From NCBI RefSeq assembly GCF_900143515.1, contig NZ_FSQT01000002.1, positions 3,039,501 through 3,103,500 of the forward strand: DNA of 64,000 nucleotides. The letters run 5' to 3'. The DNA is from Micromonospora cremea. GTDB lineage: Bacteria > Actinomycetota > Actinomycetes > Mycobacteriales > Micromonosporaceae. Below are positions 1 to 10,475 of the stretch, piece after piece. The stretch's first letter is position 1, and every line of letters begins with the position of its first letter. Under the pieces are notes generated by a model. That model was not told the origin of the DNA, ran no database searches, and saw only the letters and a list, made by a program, of their open reading frames with translations. The translations under genes and the position numbers were made by a program.

Positions 1-311
1 TCCTCGGTGTCGTCGTCGAAGTAGATCGTCACCACCATGCCGGGCGACACCGCGTCCGCGGTCGGCGCCTCGCCGACCTTGGCGGTGCGCAGCAGCTCCT
101 GCAGGTAGCGGATCCGGCCCTCGGCCTTGCCCTGCTCCTCGCGGGCGGCGTGGTAGCCGCCGTTCTCCCGCAGGTCGCCCTCCTCGCGCCGGGCGTTGAT
201 CTCCGCGGCGATCGCCGGGCGGTTGGCGATGTGCTCGTCGAGCTCGGCCTGGAGGCGGTCGTACGCGTCCTGGGACAGCCAGGTGGCGGGCGCCTCGTTG
301 CCAGTGGACAC
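1..311 (-). CDS. greA: Transcription elongation factor GreA (5' part, 3' end outside window)
   Basis: GreA binds the RNA polymerase secondary channel and stimulates cleavage of backtracked transcripts. The visible 103 residues hold the N-terminal antiparallel coiled coil, with the family signature [20 protein letters not shown], followed by the start of the FKBP-like domain. I place the start at a GTG (311-309) preceded by GAGGAG about 7 nt upstream. The C-terminal third lies beyond position 1. It is followed on the opposite strand by mca, the gene order seen in mycobacteria. Ordinary housekeeping gene; the identification is firm. Confidence 0.95.
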   Translation of the reverse strand, partial: MSTGNEAPATWLSQDAYDRLQAELDEHIANRPAIAAEINARREEGDLRENGGYHAAREEQGKAEGRIRYLQELLRTAKVGEAPTADAVSPGMVVTIYFDDDTE

Positions 312-479
312 AGGCGGTCTCCTCAGTTGTGCGTGGCTGGCTGACAGGTGAACTACCAAGTTACCAGTGCGGTACGACACAGGGTGTCGGCGATCACCGC
401 TGGTGTCCGCATCACACACCCGGAGTACGTGGCCCGCAGGGGCGTTCACAGCCGCCTGTCGCGGCGCTGTCCCGGCAGC

Positions 480-920
480 TCAGGCCGGGGCTCGGCAGCG
501 CAGCACCTCGCCGATGAACGGCCGCGCGGTGGTGGCCAGGCGGTGCCGGGTGGTCACGTGCCGGTTGCCCGGCCCGGCGTTCACCGTGACCTCCTCGCGG
601 GCCACCTCGGAGCCGGCGCGGTCCCGGGCGCGCAGCACGCAGACCGCCGATCCGCCCGGTGGCACGGTCACCCGGAAGTCGACCAGCACCTGGTTGTCCG
701 TGATGTCTGTATAGGTGATCACTTGGGCGTCGTAGACCGGGTCGCCGTACTGCCGGTAGAGCCGGACCGAGATCAGGCTCAGCGCTCCCACCAGCACCAG
801 CAGCGCCAGCGCGGCCAGCAGCGTGCGGCGGCGCCCGCCGCCGGTCGCCCGACGGCGGCCGTAGCGGCCGGCCGGGAAAATCGGCTCGCCCGTCGAAATT
901 GTGGCGTGCGTCTCGGTCAC
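480..920 (-). CDS. DUF4307 single-pass membrane protein
   Basis: A 146-residue protein with a basic N-terminus, one hydrophobic segment at about residues 33-53 and an extracytoplasmic domain of about 90 residues. Layout and length fit the actinobacterial DUF4307 family (M. tuberculosis Rv1081c type), which lies between greA and mca in many actinobacteria. The GTG start at 920 has AGGAG about 10 nt upstream; a longer upstream reading is open but has no ribosome site. Function unknown. Proximity to mca suggests a link with redox or mycothiol metabolism, but that is only inference. Confidence 0.8.
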   Translation of the reverse strand: MTETHATISTGEPIFPAGRYGRRRATGGGRRRTLLAALALLVLVGALSLISVRLYRQYGDPVYDAQVITYTDITDNQVLVDFRVTVPPGGSAVCVLRARDRAGSEVAREEVTVNAGPGNRHVTTRHRLATTARPFIGEVLRCRAPA

Positions 921-1116
921 CGGCGGGTATCTCCTGGCGTTGTTGTCGGCGGCATCAGCAAGAATGACAGAGTCCATCCTCCCAGCCCAGCTCAGTGGCA
1001 GGAATGGCAGGTCGGGCCCGTGATGCCGACCGGCGAGCGGGTGCGGAGGATCCCGGCTGGTCAGCCGGTCGAGCCCGGTCGGGTCCACCGGCCGGCACAG
1101 ACGAGGAGTGCCGAAG

Positions 1117-1998
1117 TTGGCAGAACAGCTGCGTCTCATGGCCGTGCACGCGCACCCCGACGACGAGTCGAGCAAGGGTGCGGCGACCATGGCCAAGTAC
1201 GTCGCCGAGGGCGTGGATGTCCTGGTCGTGACGTGCACCGGCGGGGAGCGCGGCAGCGTGCTCAACCCCAAGCTCGACCGCCCCGACGTCTGGGCCAACA
1301 TCGGTGAGATCCGCCGCGCCGAGATGGACGCCGCCCGGGCGATCCTCGGCATCGAGCAGGCCTGGCTCGGCTTCGTCGACTCCGGGCTGCCCGAGGGCGA
1401 CCCGCTGCCGCCGCTGCCCGAGGGCAGCTTCGCCCTCCAGGACGTCGAGGTGGCCGCCGGCCCACTGGTGCGGCTGATGCGCGAGTTCCGTCCGCACGTG
1501 GTCACCACGTACGACGAAGAGGGCGGCTACCCGCACCCCGACCACATCATGTGCCACAAGGTGAGCGTGGCGGCCTTCGAGGCGGCCGGCGACCCGGAGC
1601 GCTACCCGGAGTTGGGCGCCCCGTGGCAGCCGCTGAAGCTCTACTACGACATCGGCTTCTCCAAGGCCAAGATCATGGCTTTGCACGAGGGCATGCTCGC
1701 CGCCGGCCAGGAGTCGCCCTACGAGGAGTGGCTCAAGCGTTGGGAGGATCGGCCGGACAAGGGCCCCCGGATCACGACCCGGGTGGAATGTGCCGAATAC
1801 TTCCCGGTCCGCGACGACGCGCTACGCGCCCACGCCACCCAGGTCGACCCGGACGGCTTCTGGTTCCACGTGCCGATGGAGCTCCAGCAGCGCGCCTGGC
1901 CGACGGAGGACTACGAGCTCGCCCGTTCGGTGGTGGACAGCCCGATGCCCGAGTCCGATCTCTTCGCGGGAGTGCGGGAGACGGCGCACGCGCGCTGA
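1117..1998 (+). CDS. mca: Mycothiol S-conjugate amidase Mca
   Basis: Cytosolic zinc amidase that cleaves mycothiol S-conjugates to a mercapturic acid and GlcN-inositol, for toxin and antibiotic export. The LmbE/PIG-L fold is clear: AHPDDE at residues 12-17 (zinc ligands His13 and Asp16) and HPDH at 140-143 (third ligand His143). The ESSKG that follows AHPDD, with Lys20, is typical of Mca; the paralogue MshB has a different sequence there. I prefer the TTG at 1117 because GGAG (1104-1107) sits 9 nt before it; the GTG at 1108 touches that site. The length of 293 residues is normal. Presence of mca marks a mycothiol-producing actinobacterium. Confidence 0.93.
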   Translation: MAEQLRLMAVHAHPDDESSKGAATMAKYVAEGVDVLVVTCTGGERGSVLNPKLDRPDVWANIGEIRRAEMDAARAILGIEQAWLGFVDSGLPEGDPLPPLPEGSFALQDVEVAAGPLVRLMREFRPHVVTTYDEEGGYPHPDHIMCHKVSVAAFEAAGDPERYPELGAPWQPLKLYYDIGFSKAKIMALHEGMLAAGQESPYEEWLKRWEDRPDKGPRITTRVECAEYFPVRDDALRAHATQVDPDGFWFHVPMELQQRAWPTEDYELARSVVDSPMPESDLFAGVRETAHAR

Positions 1999-2011
1999 TT
2001 CCGTGCGGGGC

Positions 2012-2017
2012 TACCCT
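2012..2017 (+). promoter_or_regulatory. -10 box (TACCCT) for the small membrane protein gene
   Basis: TACCCT matches the actinobacterial TANNNT -10 pattern and lies 29 nt before the ATG at 2047, leaving a short leader that carries CGGAGGA. No convincing -35 is visible. Confidence 0.5.
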
Positions 2018-2046
2018 GGTAACCAACCGCACATCGGAGGAACGCC

Positions 2047-2340
2047 ATGCTGACCGCTGCCCAGGTGCTCGCGGAGAACAACTTCGGGGACACCCGCACG
2101 GGTGGCCTGGCCGGCCCGATGGGCCTGTTCCTCATCCTGCTGCTGGCCACCGCGACCATCCTGCTGATCCGCAACATGAACGCCCGGCTGCGCCGGCTGC
2201 CCGACCGGTTCCCGCAGCAGACGCCGCCGACCGACCCGACCAGGGCCGAAGCGGCAGTCGCCGATCCGACAGACGGGACCGGAGCGCGTGATTCCTCCAC
2301 GCCCGCTCCCAATGGGCACCAGCAGCACCGGAACGGGTAG
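2047..2340 (+). CDS. Small single-pass membrane protein downstream of mca
   Basis: A 97-residue protein. Residues 1-20 are polar, residues 22-42 form one strongly hydrophobic segment, and the rest is a proline- and charge-rich cytoplasmic-type tail. GGAGG precedes the ATG at the right distance. A short membrane protein of this type follows mca in mycobacteria too (Rv1083 position), so it is conserved by position. Function unknown; it could anchor or assist Mca, but nothing in the sequence proves it. Confidence 0.8.
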   Translation: MLTAAQVLAENNFGDTRTGGLAGPMGLFLILLLATATILLIRNMNARLRRLPDRFPQQTPPTDPTRAEAAVADPTDGTGARDSSTPAPNGHQQHRNG

Positions 2341-2360
2341 TCCGCGCATGATTCACGCCG

Positions 2361-2396
2361 AACCGGGTGGTCGCCCCCTGTTGCGACCACCCGGTT
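2361..2396 (+). terminator. Perfect 14-bp stem hairpin
   Basis: AACCGGGTGGTCGC at 2361-2374 is the exact reverse complement of 2383-2396, with an 8-nt loop. It lies 21 nt after the stop of the small membrane protein. There is no T-run, as is usual in high-GC actinobacteria. Confidence 0.75.
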
Positions 2397-2522
2397 TGGC
2401 TTAGCCTTCCGCCGGGGGGACCAAAAGTCCCCGAGCCGTGCGCGGAAGGGGGCGCCGATGACCGTCGCAGCACCGGCCGCCCGCCGTATCGTCGTCGGTC
2501 GGTCGGCTGACGGGGGAGGTCG

Positions 2523-5054
2523 ATGACCTCCGGCCCGGCCGGCGACCCGTTCGACCGGCTCGGGGTGCGCGGCATGCCTGCCCGGCTGCTCGTGCTCACC
2601 GCCGCCGTGACGCTGACCGCCCTGGTCGCCGCCGCGGTCGGGTTGACCCTCCCGTACCGGCTGCCGGCCGACGATCCGCTCGGCGGTCCGGCCCGCTTCG
2701 GCATCGCCGTCGCCGTCTTCGCCATCGCCCAGTTCGCACGGCTGCGGTTCCGCTCGGCCGCCGGCATGGTCAGCATCACCTGGGGCGAGGCGGCGCTGAT
2801 CGTCTGCCTCTACCTGGCCCCGGCCGGCTGGCTGCCGTCGGCCACGCTGCTCGGCGCCGGGCTGGCCTGGACGGTGCACTCGCTGCACAACGACCGCCGA
2901 CCGGTGCTGGAGATCGTCCGGATCGCCGCGTCGCTGGCCGCAGCGTCGGCCCTGGCCGTGTCCGTGGCCACCGCGCTGGGCCATCCGCTGCTCGCCGCGC
3001 CCACCCCGATGCTGGCGCTGGCCGTGATCGCGGGCTCCGTGACGTACCTCCTGGTGACCGCCTGGCTCAGTGGGGTGACGCTGGGCCTGCGGCACGGGCT
3101 GCCGATCGGGCCGCCGCTGCTCGCCGCGCTGCGCGGCAAGCTGCTGATGTTCGTCGGCAACGTGGCGGTCGGCCTGGTGGTGGTCGCGCTGCTGGAGCTC
3201 GACCCACGCTGGTTGTTGCTGCTTCCGCCGCTGCTCTGGCTGCTTCAGCAGACCTACCGCTACCGGCTGCGCGCCGATCAGGAACGCCGGACGTGGCGGG
3301 CCTTCGCCGAAGCCACCGCGGCCCTCAACCAGCTCGACGAGCGGGGCGTGGCCAGCGCGGCGGTGAGCGGCGCGCTGGCGCTGTTCAACGCCGAGCTGGT
3401 CGATGTGGACGTGGCCCGGGCCGACGGCCGGTGGCGCCGCTACCGGGGTGACGCCGGCGGCCAGTTGGTCGACCGGGAGGTGGGCCCGCCGGACCGGTCG
3501 GAGCCCGACGAGGACGAGCTGATCCGTCCGCTGTCGGTGGGTGCCGCGCCGGTCGGCCGGCTGCGGGTCCGGTTCCCCCGGTCCGCTCCGCCCGCCGCCC
3601 GGGAACGCGACGCGGTGGCCGCGTTCGGCGACGCGCTCGCCGCCGCGCTGCACGACGCCGCGACCCACCGCGAGCTGCGGCTGGTCACCGCCCGATCGTC
3701 GTACGAGGCGGTGCACGACCCGCTCACCGGGCTGGCCAACCGGGCCGCCATGCTCGGCAAGGGCGATCAGGCGCTGCGGCAGCTCGCGCACGACCACCCG
3801 GTGGCGCTGCTGCTGCTGGACATCAACCAGTTCAAGGAAGTCAACGACACACTGGGGCACGCCGCAGGTGACCAGCTGCTGCGGCTGACCGCGAACCGGC
3901 TCGGCGCGCTGGCGCGCCCCGGTGACCTGCTCGGCCGGCTCGGTGGCGACGAGTTCGCCCTGCTGCTCACCTCGGTACCGGTGGTCGGCGACCGGGCCGC
4001 CCCGATGGCGCACGCGCTACGCCAGGCCCGGGAGATCGCCGAACGGCTGGCCGCGCCGACCGAGGTCGCCGGTGTGCGGATGTCGATCGAGGTCTCCGTC
4101 GGGGTGGTCGTGGCGGACGCTGGCGCCGCCGACCTGACGGAGCTGCTGCGGCGGGCCGACATCGCGATGTACCAGGCCAAGGAGGGCGGCGGCAGTGTCG
4201 CCGCGTACGACAGCGCCCGGGACGCGGCCAGCACCGATCAACTGGCCCTGTTGGCCGAGTTGCGCGAGGCGCTGAAGGTCGACGACCAGCTGGTGCTGGC
4301 GTTGCAGCCGGCGGTCGACCTGGCCACCGGCGCGCCCACCGGTGTGGAGGCGCTGATCCGGTGGCGGCATCCCCGGCGCGGCTGGCTGGGCCCGGCCGAC
4401 TTCATCCGCCCCGTGGAGAACAGCGAGCAGCTCGGCACCTTCACCCGGTACGTGCTGGACAAGGCGCTCGGCGTGGCCGCCGGCTGGGCCCAGGAGGGGC
4501 TCGACGTCCCGATCTCGGTGAACCTGTCGGCGCGTAGCCTGCTCGATCCCCGGCTGCCGACGGAGATTGCCGACGCGCTGCGCCGGCACCAGGTGCCGGC
4601 GCGCCGGCTGGTCCTGGAGATCACCGAGACGGTGGTGATGAGCGAGCTGGAGGTCATCGACGAGGTGCTGGCCACGCTCCGGTCGATGGGTGTGCAGCTC
4701 GCGGTGGACGACTTCGGCACCGGCTTCTCCTCGCTGACCTTCCTCACCCGGATCGCGGTGGACGAGTTGAAGGTGGACCGCTCCTTCGTGATCCGGATGG
4801 CGGACTCGCCGGAGGCGGCGGCGATCGTGCGGACGACCGTGGGCCTCGCGCACGAGCTGGGGCTGCGGGTGGTGGCCGAGGGGGTGGAGACCGCCGAGCA
4901 GCGGATGGCGCTCGCCGAGCTGGGGTGCACCTCCGCGCAGGGCTACCACTTCTTCAAGCCGATGCCGGCCGACAAGATCAGTGCCGTGCTGGGGTCGATG
5001 CGCGACTCGGCGGAGTCGAACGTCTTCCGCCTCCGTGCCGACGGCGCCTCCTGA
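2523..5054 (+). CDS. Membrane diguanylate cyclase/phosphodiesterase (GGDEF-EAL)
   Basis: An 843-residue cyclic di-GMP enzyme. Residues 1 to about 245 are hydrophobic with several membrane spans. A poorly conserved GAF-like linker follows, then GGDEF (about 400-555) and EAL (about 585-835). The cyclase motif GGDEF is intact at 474-478. Arg465 and Asp468 form an RxxD inhibitory site five residues before it, so product inhibition is expected. The EAL motif is at 609-611, DDFGTGFSS starts at 729 and the KVD signature follows, so the phosphodiesterase site also looks complete. Either activity, or both, is possible. GGGGGAGG precedes the ATG. It sits between two genes of an otherwise conserved block and is probably a lineage-specific insertion. 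In actinomycetes c-di-GMP controls development through BldD and WhiG/RsiG. Confidence 0.93.
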   Translation: MTSGPAGDPFDRLGVRGMPARLLVLTAAVTLTALVAAAVGLTLPYRLPADDPLGGPARFGIAVAVFAIAQFARLRFRSAAGMVSITWGEAALIVCLYLAPAGWLPSATLLGAGLAWTVHSLHNDRRPVLEIVRIAASLAAASALAVSVATALGHPLLAAPTPMLALAVIAGSVTYLLVTAWLSGVTLGLRHGLPIGPPLLAALRGKLLMFVGNVAVGLVVVALLELDPRWLLLLPPLLWLLQQTYRYRLRADQERRTWRAFAEATAALNQLDERGVASAAVSGALALFNAELVDVDVARADGRWRRYRGDAGGQLVDREVGPPDRSEPDEDELIRPLSVGAAPVGRLRVRFPRSAPPAARERDAVAAFGDALAAALHDAATHRELRLVTARSSYEAVHDPLTGLANRAAMLGKGDQALRQLAHDHPVALLLLDINQFKEVNDTLGHAAGDQLLRLTANRLGALARPGDLLGRLGGDEFALLLTSVPVVGDRAAPMAHALRQAREIAERLAAPTEVAGVRMSIEVSVGVVVADAGAADLTELLRRADIAMYQAKEGGGSVAAYDSARDAASTDQLALLAELREALKVDDQLVLALQPAVDLATGAPTGVEALIRWRHPRRGWLGPADFIRPVENSEQLGTFTRYVLDKALGVAAGWAQEGLDVPISVNLSARSLLDPRLPTEIADALRRHQVPARRLVLEITETVVMSELEVIDEVLATLRSMGVQLAVDDFGTGFSSLTFLTRIAVDELKVDRSFVIRMADSPEAAAIVRTTVGLAHELGLRVVAEGVETAEQRMALAELGCTSAQGYHFFKPMPADKISAVLGSMRDSAESNVFRLRADGAS

Positions 5055-5185
5055 CCGCCGGGACCATCCCCGCTGATCTGTTCCGGACGGGGCAGCAAGA
5101 TCGTGCGTCGACGTCCTAGAGTCGATTGAGCTACGTGGATGTCGTGATCTACGGAGCCGCCACGTTCACCTGTCGGAGGGACAGC

Positions 5186-6073
5186 ATGCGACGCTCCCGG
5201 AAACGTTCCACCCTGGCGGCGGCCCTCGCGCTGGCCGCGGCGACGCTCGGCGCGCTGGCCGCAGCCCCACCCGTGCAGGCCAAGGCGCCCCAGTCCGGCT
5301 CGCTGACGGTCACCGGCGACCCGGACGACCCGATCAGCGAGGGCCGGAGCTACTCGTTCGCCACGGCGGCCGGGGACGGCTTCAACGTCTGGGGCACGGC
5401 CAACCACCTCACCGTCCAGGTCTTCGACCCGCCCGCCGGCCCCTGGACGATCGACCTGAGCGCGCCGGTCGGTCAGCCGCTGACCGTGGGCACCTACACC
5501 GGCGCCACCGAGAACACCTACGAGAGCCCGCTGCCCGGGATCGCGCTGAGCGGCAACGACCGGATCTGCATGTACGGGCAGACCGGCTCGTTCACGGTCA
5601 CGGACATCTCCTGGGGCCCGCACGGCTACCTGGAGCGGTTCGACGCCACGTTCGAGCAGCGCTGCAATTACAGCACCGGCTCGGCCCGCGGCGAGGTGCA
5701 CGTCGCCAACCCACCGGCGCCGCCGGTGCTCGGCGTCGGCGTGGAGGTGGCGGCCTCGGGCACGATCGACTCCCAGACCGGCGAGGTGGCGGTGCGCGGC
5801 ACGGTGACCTGCACGGCACCGGCGACGGTCTACGTGGAGGGTCAGGTCACGCAGTCCCGGCACGGGCAGGTCGCCGAGGGCATCGTCCGGGCGGAGGTTG
5901 CCTGCACCCCCGGCGAGCCGGTCGCCTGGACGTCACGTTCGCCCTCGTTCACCTCCAACCCGTTCCGGCAGGGCGACGTCGACGTGTCGGCCAACGCCAG
6001 CTCCTACGACACGACGTACGACGTCTTCGTTAGCGACTCCGAGACCGCGACGGTCAAGCTCAAGCGGAGCTGA
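5186..6073 (+). CDS. Secreted protein of unknown function
   Basis: A 295-residue protein with a clear Sec signal: arginine/lysine-rich start, alanine-leucine core, and a probable cleavage after VQA at about residue 32. The mature part is rich in small residues, threonine and beta-strand-like segments, with several cysteines. I recognise no enzyme motif. GGAGG precedes the ATG at 5186 by 6 nt; a reading from 5126 adds 20 residues without a ribosome site. It is probably an extracellular beta-sandwich protein. The run GQVAEGIVRAEVACTPGEP suggests a repeated Ig-like fold, but that is weak. Confidence 0.7.
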   Translation: MRRSRKRSTLAAALALAAATLGALAAAPPVQAKAPQSGSLTVTGDPDDPISEGRSYSFATAAGDGFNVWGTANHLTVQVFDPPAGPWTIDLSAPVGQPLTVGTYTGATENTYESPLPGIALSGNDRICMYGQTGSFTVTDISWGPHGYLERFDATFEQRCNYSTGSARGEVHVANPPAPPVLGVGVEVAASGTIDSQTGEVAVRGTVTCTAPATVYVEGQVTQSRHGQVAEGIVRAEVACTPGEPVAWTSRSPSFTSNPFRQGDVDVSANASSYDTTYDVFVSDSETATVKLKRS

Positions 6074-6079
6074 TCCGGG

Positions 6080-6110
6080 CCTGGCCCGGGCCCCCGTGGC
6101 CCGGGCCGGG
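6080..6110 (+). terminator. GC-rich hairpin after the secreted protein gene
   Basis: The arms 6080-6090 and 6100-6110 pair over 11 bp with one G-U pair and a 9-nt loop, 7 nt downstream of the stop codon. Confidence 0.55.
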
Positions 6111-6153
6111 GTGCTCGGCGGGTGACCGCCCGGCGTGACCGGCCGGGGCTGGT

Positions 6154-6159
6154 TATGGT
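6154..6159 (+). promoter_or_regulatory. -10 box (TATGGT) of a probable leaderless transcript
   Basis: TATGGT ends 6 nt before the GTG start at 6166 and no Shine-Dalgarno sequence is present, so transcription should begin at or next to the start codon. Confidence 0.55.
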
Positions 6160-6165
6160 CGTCGG

Positions 6166-8202
<2,037 letters not shown>

Positions 8203-8345
8203 GCGTCCCGCCGCCCGGCCCGACGGTTGCTCGGCGTAGCGGCCCGCGAGGTCGCCCCTGCCCCAGGTCCGGCACCGGGGGCGGCGCCCGGAGGGGTCGA
8301 CGGCGGGAGCGCCGGCCCTGCGGGTGGCCGCGTCGGCGGCCCGGA

Positions 8346-8351
8346 TAGGCT
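8346..8351 (+). promoter_or_regulatory. -10 box (TAGGCT) before purK
   Basis: TAGGCT lies 9 nt before the purK ATG with no ribosome site between, giving an almost leaderless mRNA. Confidence 0.5.
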
Positions 8352-8360
8352 GGCTGCGCT

Positions 8361-9536
8361 ATGGATTCCCGTACCGGTCTGCCTGTTGTCGGCATGGTGG
8401 GTGGCGGCCAGCTGGCCCGGATGACCCACCAGGCCGCGATCGCCCTCGGCCAGTCACTGCGCGTACTCGCGGTCGCCCCCGACGACGGCGCGGCGCTGGT
8501 CGCCGCCGACGTCCAGTACGGCGACCACACCGACCTGGCCGCGCTGCGCACCTTCGCCAAGGGCTGCGACGTGGTCACCTTCGACCACGAGCATGTGCCC
8601 ACCGAGCACATCCGCACGCTGGCGGCGGAGGGTGTGACCCTGCACCCGCCGGCGGACGCGCTGCTGCACGCCCAGGACAAGCAGGTCATGCGGGAACGCC
8701 TGGCCGAGCTGGGCGCGCCCAACCCGGCGTGGCGGCCGGTCGGCGAGCCCGCCGACCTGGTCGGCTTCGGCGAGCAGGTCGGCTGGCCGGTGGTGCTCAA
8801 GGCGGCCCGGGGTGGCTACGACGGCCGGGGGGTCTGGCTGGTCGACGACGCCGCCCAAGCCGTCGAGCTGGCGCGGACGCTGCTCGCCGGCGGGACCCGG
8901 CTGATCGTCGAGGAGCGGGTGCCGCTGCGCCGGGAGCTGGCCGTGCAGGTGGCGCGCTCGCCGTTCGGTCAGGTGGCCGCGTACCCCGTAGTCGAGACGG
9001 TGCAGCGGGACGGCATCTGCGTGGAGGTGCTGGCCCCGGCGCCCGACCTGGACGAGGAGCTGGCGGTCACCGCCCAGCAGCTCGCCATCGACCTGGCCAC
9101 CGCCCTCGGCGTGGTCGGCCTGCTCGCGGTGGAACTCTTCGAGGTGCGCGACGCGACTGGCCGACCGGCGATCGTGGTCAATGAGCTGGCGATGCGTCCG
9201 CACAATTCCGGGCACTGGACCATCGAGGGGGCCCGGACCTCGCAGTTCGAGCAGCACCTGCGGGCGGTGCTCGACTACCCGATGGGCGACACCTCGCTGG
9301 CCGCGCCGGTCGTGGTGATGGCGAACGTGCTCGGCGGCGAGCCGGGCGGGATGTCGATCGACGAGCGGCTGCACCACCTCTTCGCGGCCGAGCCGGGTGC
9401 CAAGGTGCACCTCTACGGCAAGCAGGTGCGGCCCGGCCGCAAGATCGGGCACGTCACGGTGCTCGGTGACGACCTGGATGACGTACGGGCGCGGGCCGCG
9501 CGGGCCATGCGCTGGCTGCGCGAGGGGCGCGAGTGA
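8361..9536 (+). CDS. purK: 5-(carboxyamino)imidazole ribonucleotide synthase PurK
   Basis: ATP-grasp enzyme of de novo purine synthesis: AIR + bicarbonate + ATP gives N5-CAIR. The 391-residue length is normal. Visible features are the N-terminal [12 protein letters not shown] nucleotide-fold motif, the FDHEHVP segment (FEFENVP in many homologues), ATP-grasp residues around [13 protein letters not shown], and the C-terminal [17 protein letters not shown] active-site region. It is followed directly by purE, which uses its product. Confidence 0.97.
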   Translation: MDSRTGLPVVGMVGGGQLARMTHQAAIALGQSLRVLAVAPDDGAALVAADVQYGDHTDLAALRTFAKGCDVVTFDHEHVPTEHIRTLAAEGVTLHPPADALLHAQDKQVMRERLAELGAPNPAWRPVGEPADLVGFGEQVGWPVVLKAARGGYDGRGVWLVDDAAQAVELARTLLAGGTRLIVEERVPLRRELAVQVARSPFGQVAAYPVVETVQRDGICVEVLAPAPDLDEELAVTAQQLAIDLATALGVVGLLAVELFEVRDATGRPAIVVNELAMRPHNSGHWTIEGARTSQFEQHLRAVLDYPMGDTSLAAPVVVMANVLGGEPGGMSIDERLHHLFAAEPGAKVHLYGKQVRPGRKIGHVTVLGDDLDDVRARAARAMRWLREGRE

Positions 9537-9589
9537 CCGCGAAGCGTGAGCCCGCGAGCCCTGCGGTCGCGAACGGAGGAGACACCGGA

Positions 9590-10081
9590 GTGACCACGGT
9601 CGGGTTGATCATGGGTAGTGACTCGGACTGGCCGACCATGCGGGCCGCCGCCGAGGTGCTGGACGACTTCGGGGTGCCGTACGAGGTCCGGGTGATCTCG
9701 GCGCACCGGACCCCGGTCGCGATGATCGAGTACGGCCGCGACGCCGCCGACCGGGGCCTCAAGGTGATCATCGCCGGTGCCGGTGGGGCCGCGGCGCTGC
9801 CCGGCATGGTGGCCTCGGTGACCCCGCTCCCGGTGATCGGCGTGCCGGTGCCGTTGAAGCACCTCGACGGCATGGACTCGCTGCTGTCCATCGTGCAGAT
9901 GCCGGCCGGGATTCCGGTGGCCACCGTCTCGATCGGCAACGCCCGCAACGCCGGCCTGCTCGCCGTGCGGATCCTCGGCGCGGCCGACGAGCACCTGCGC
10001 GCCAAGATGGCGACCTACCAGCAGGACCTTGAGAACCTGGTGGCAGCCAAGGAAGCCGCCCTCCAGGCCACTCTCAGCTAA
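9590..10081 (+). CDS. purE: N5-CAIR mutase PurE
   Basis: Class I PurE isomerises N5-CAIR to CAIR. The motifs [15 protein letters not shown] and [12 protein letters not shown] (phosphate and CO2 site), with [14 protein letters not shown] at the C-terminal end, are all present. I choose the GTG at 9590 because GGAGGA (9575-9580) lies 9 nt upstream and the resulting 163 residues match the family. An earlier GTG at 9533 overlaps the purK stop and would add 19 residues rich in Pro, Ala and Gly. Either way the two genes form one operon. Confidence 0.95.
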   Translation: MTTVGLIMGSDSDWPTMRAAAEVLDDFGVPYEVRVISAHRTPVAMIEYGRDAADRGLKVIIAGAGGAAALPGMVASVTPLPVIGVPVPLKHLDGMDSLLSIVQMPAGIPVATVSIGNARNAGLLAVRILGAADEHLRAKMATYQQDLENLVAAKEAALQATLS

Positions 10082-10152
10082 CCCGACGCGGGTCCCGGCC
10101 GTCCGGGTCCTGGCCGTGGGGTTTCGGGGACCCCGCCCGCTCCAGGCCGTCC

Positions 10153-10227
10153 GGGTTTCGGGGGGGAGCCCACCCGCTCCGGGCGGTCAGGCTTGATCCC
10201 TCCGCGGGCGGGCTCCCCCCGAAACCC
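10153..10227. repeat. Long inverted repeat between convergent genes
   Basis: The left arm 10153-10177 and right arm 10204-10227 (GGGTTTCGGGG...) pair over about 24 bp with one mismatch and one bulged G; the loop is 26 nt. A further direct, less similar copy of the arm begins near 10119. It probably acts as a bidirectional terminator and may be a dispersed element. Confidence 0.6.
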
Positions 10228-10370
10228 TTCGCTCCGCCGGGTCCGCCCGGGTCTAGCGCACTTTCAGGGAAAGTGTGGCCTCGGAAGTGTTCGAGGCAGC
10301 TTCTTCCCTGTTGTTGTGCGGATCTTGGTTGTCGCGATCATCCTGACCCCGCGGGTTGGTAGGCCAGCCC

Positions 10371-10420
10371 CGCTCACCGCAACCGGCGCACCTACCTGCC
10401 ACGCTCACCGCAACCGGCGC
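10371..10420. repeat. 19-bp direct repeat, spacing 31 bp
   Basis: CGCTCACCGCAACCGGCGC occurs identically at 10371-10389 and 10402-10420; a third, degenerate copy starts near 10431 (TGCTCACCGTGCCCGG). Purpose unknown. Confidence 0.6.
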
Positions 10421-10475
10421 TCGTACCCGGCTTGCTCACCGTGCCCGGTCACCCAGGCCGCAGGGACCCTCGAAT

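Larger units (their letters stand above)
10082..10475 (+). other. 394-nt convergent intergenic region with repeats, no gene
   Basis: The region lies between the 3' ends of purE and the giant membrane protein gene. It holds two imperfect direct copies of a stretch starting GGTTTCGGGG, an inverted third copy (see the repeat at 10153-10227), the palindrome CACTTTC-AGG-GAAAGTG (10259-10275) and a 19-bp direct repeat. Open frames across it have no ribosome site and no recognisable product. Confidence 0.6.

Noticed and set aside
1117..1998. MshB (mycothiol biosynthesis deacetylase)
   Set aside because: The sequence after AHPDD is ESSKG with lysine, and the greA/DUF4307 neighbourhood is that of mca.
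8203..8360. Purine riboswitch before purK
   Set aside because: The gap is only 158 nt, GC-rich, with no recognisable aptamer, and the promoter sits 9 nt before the start, leaving no leader.
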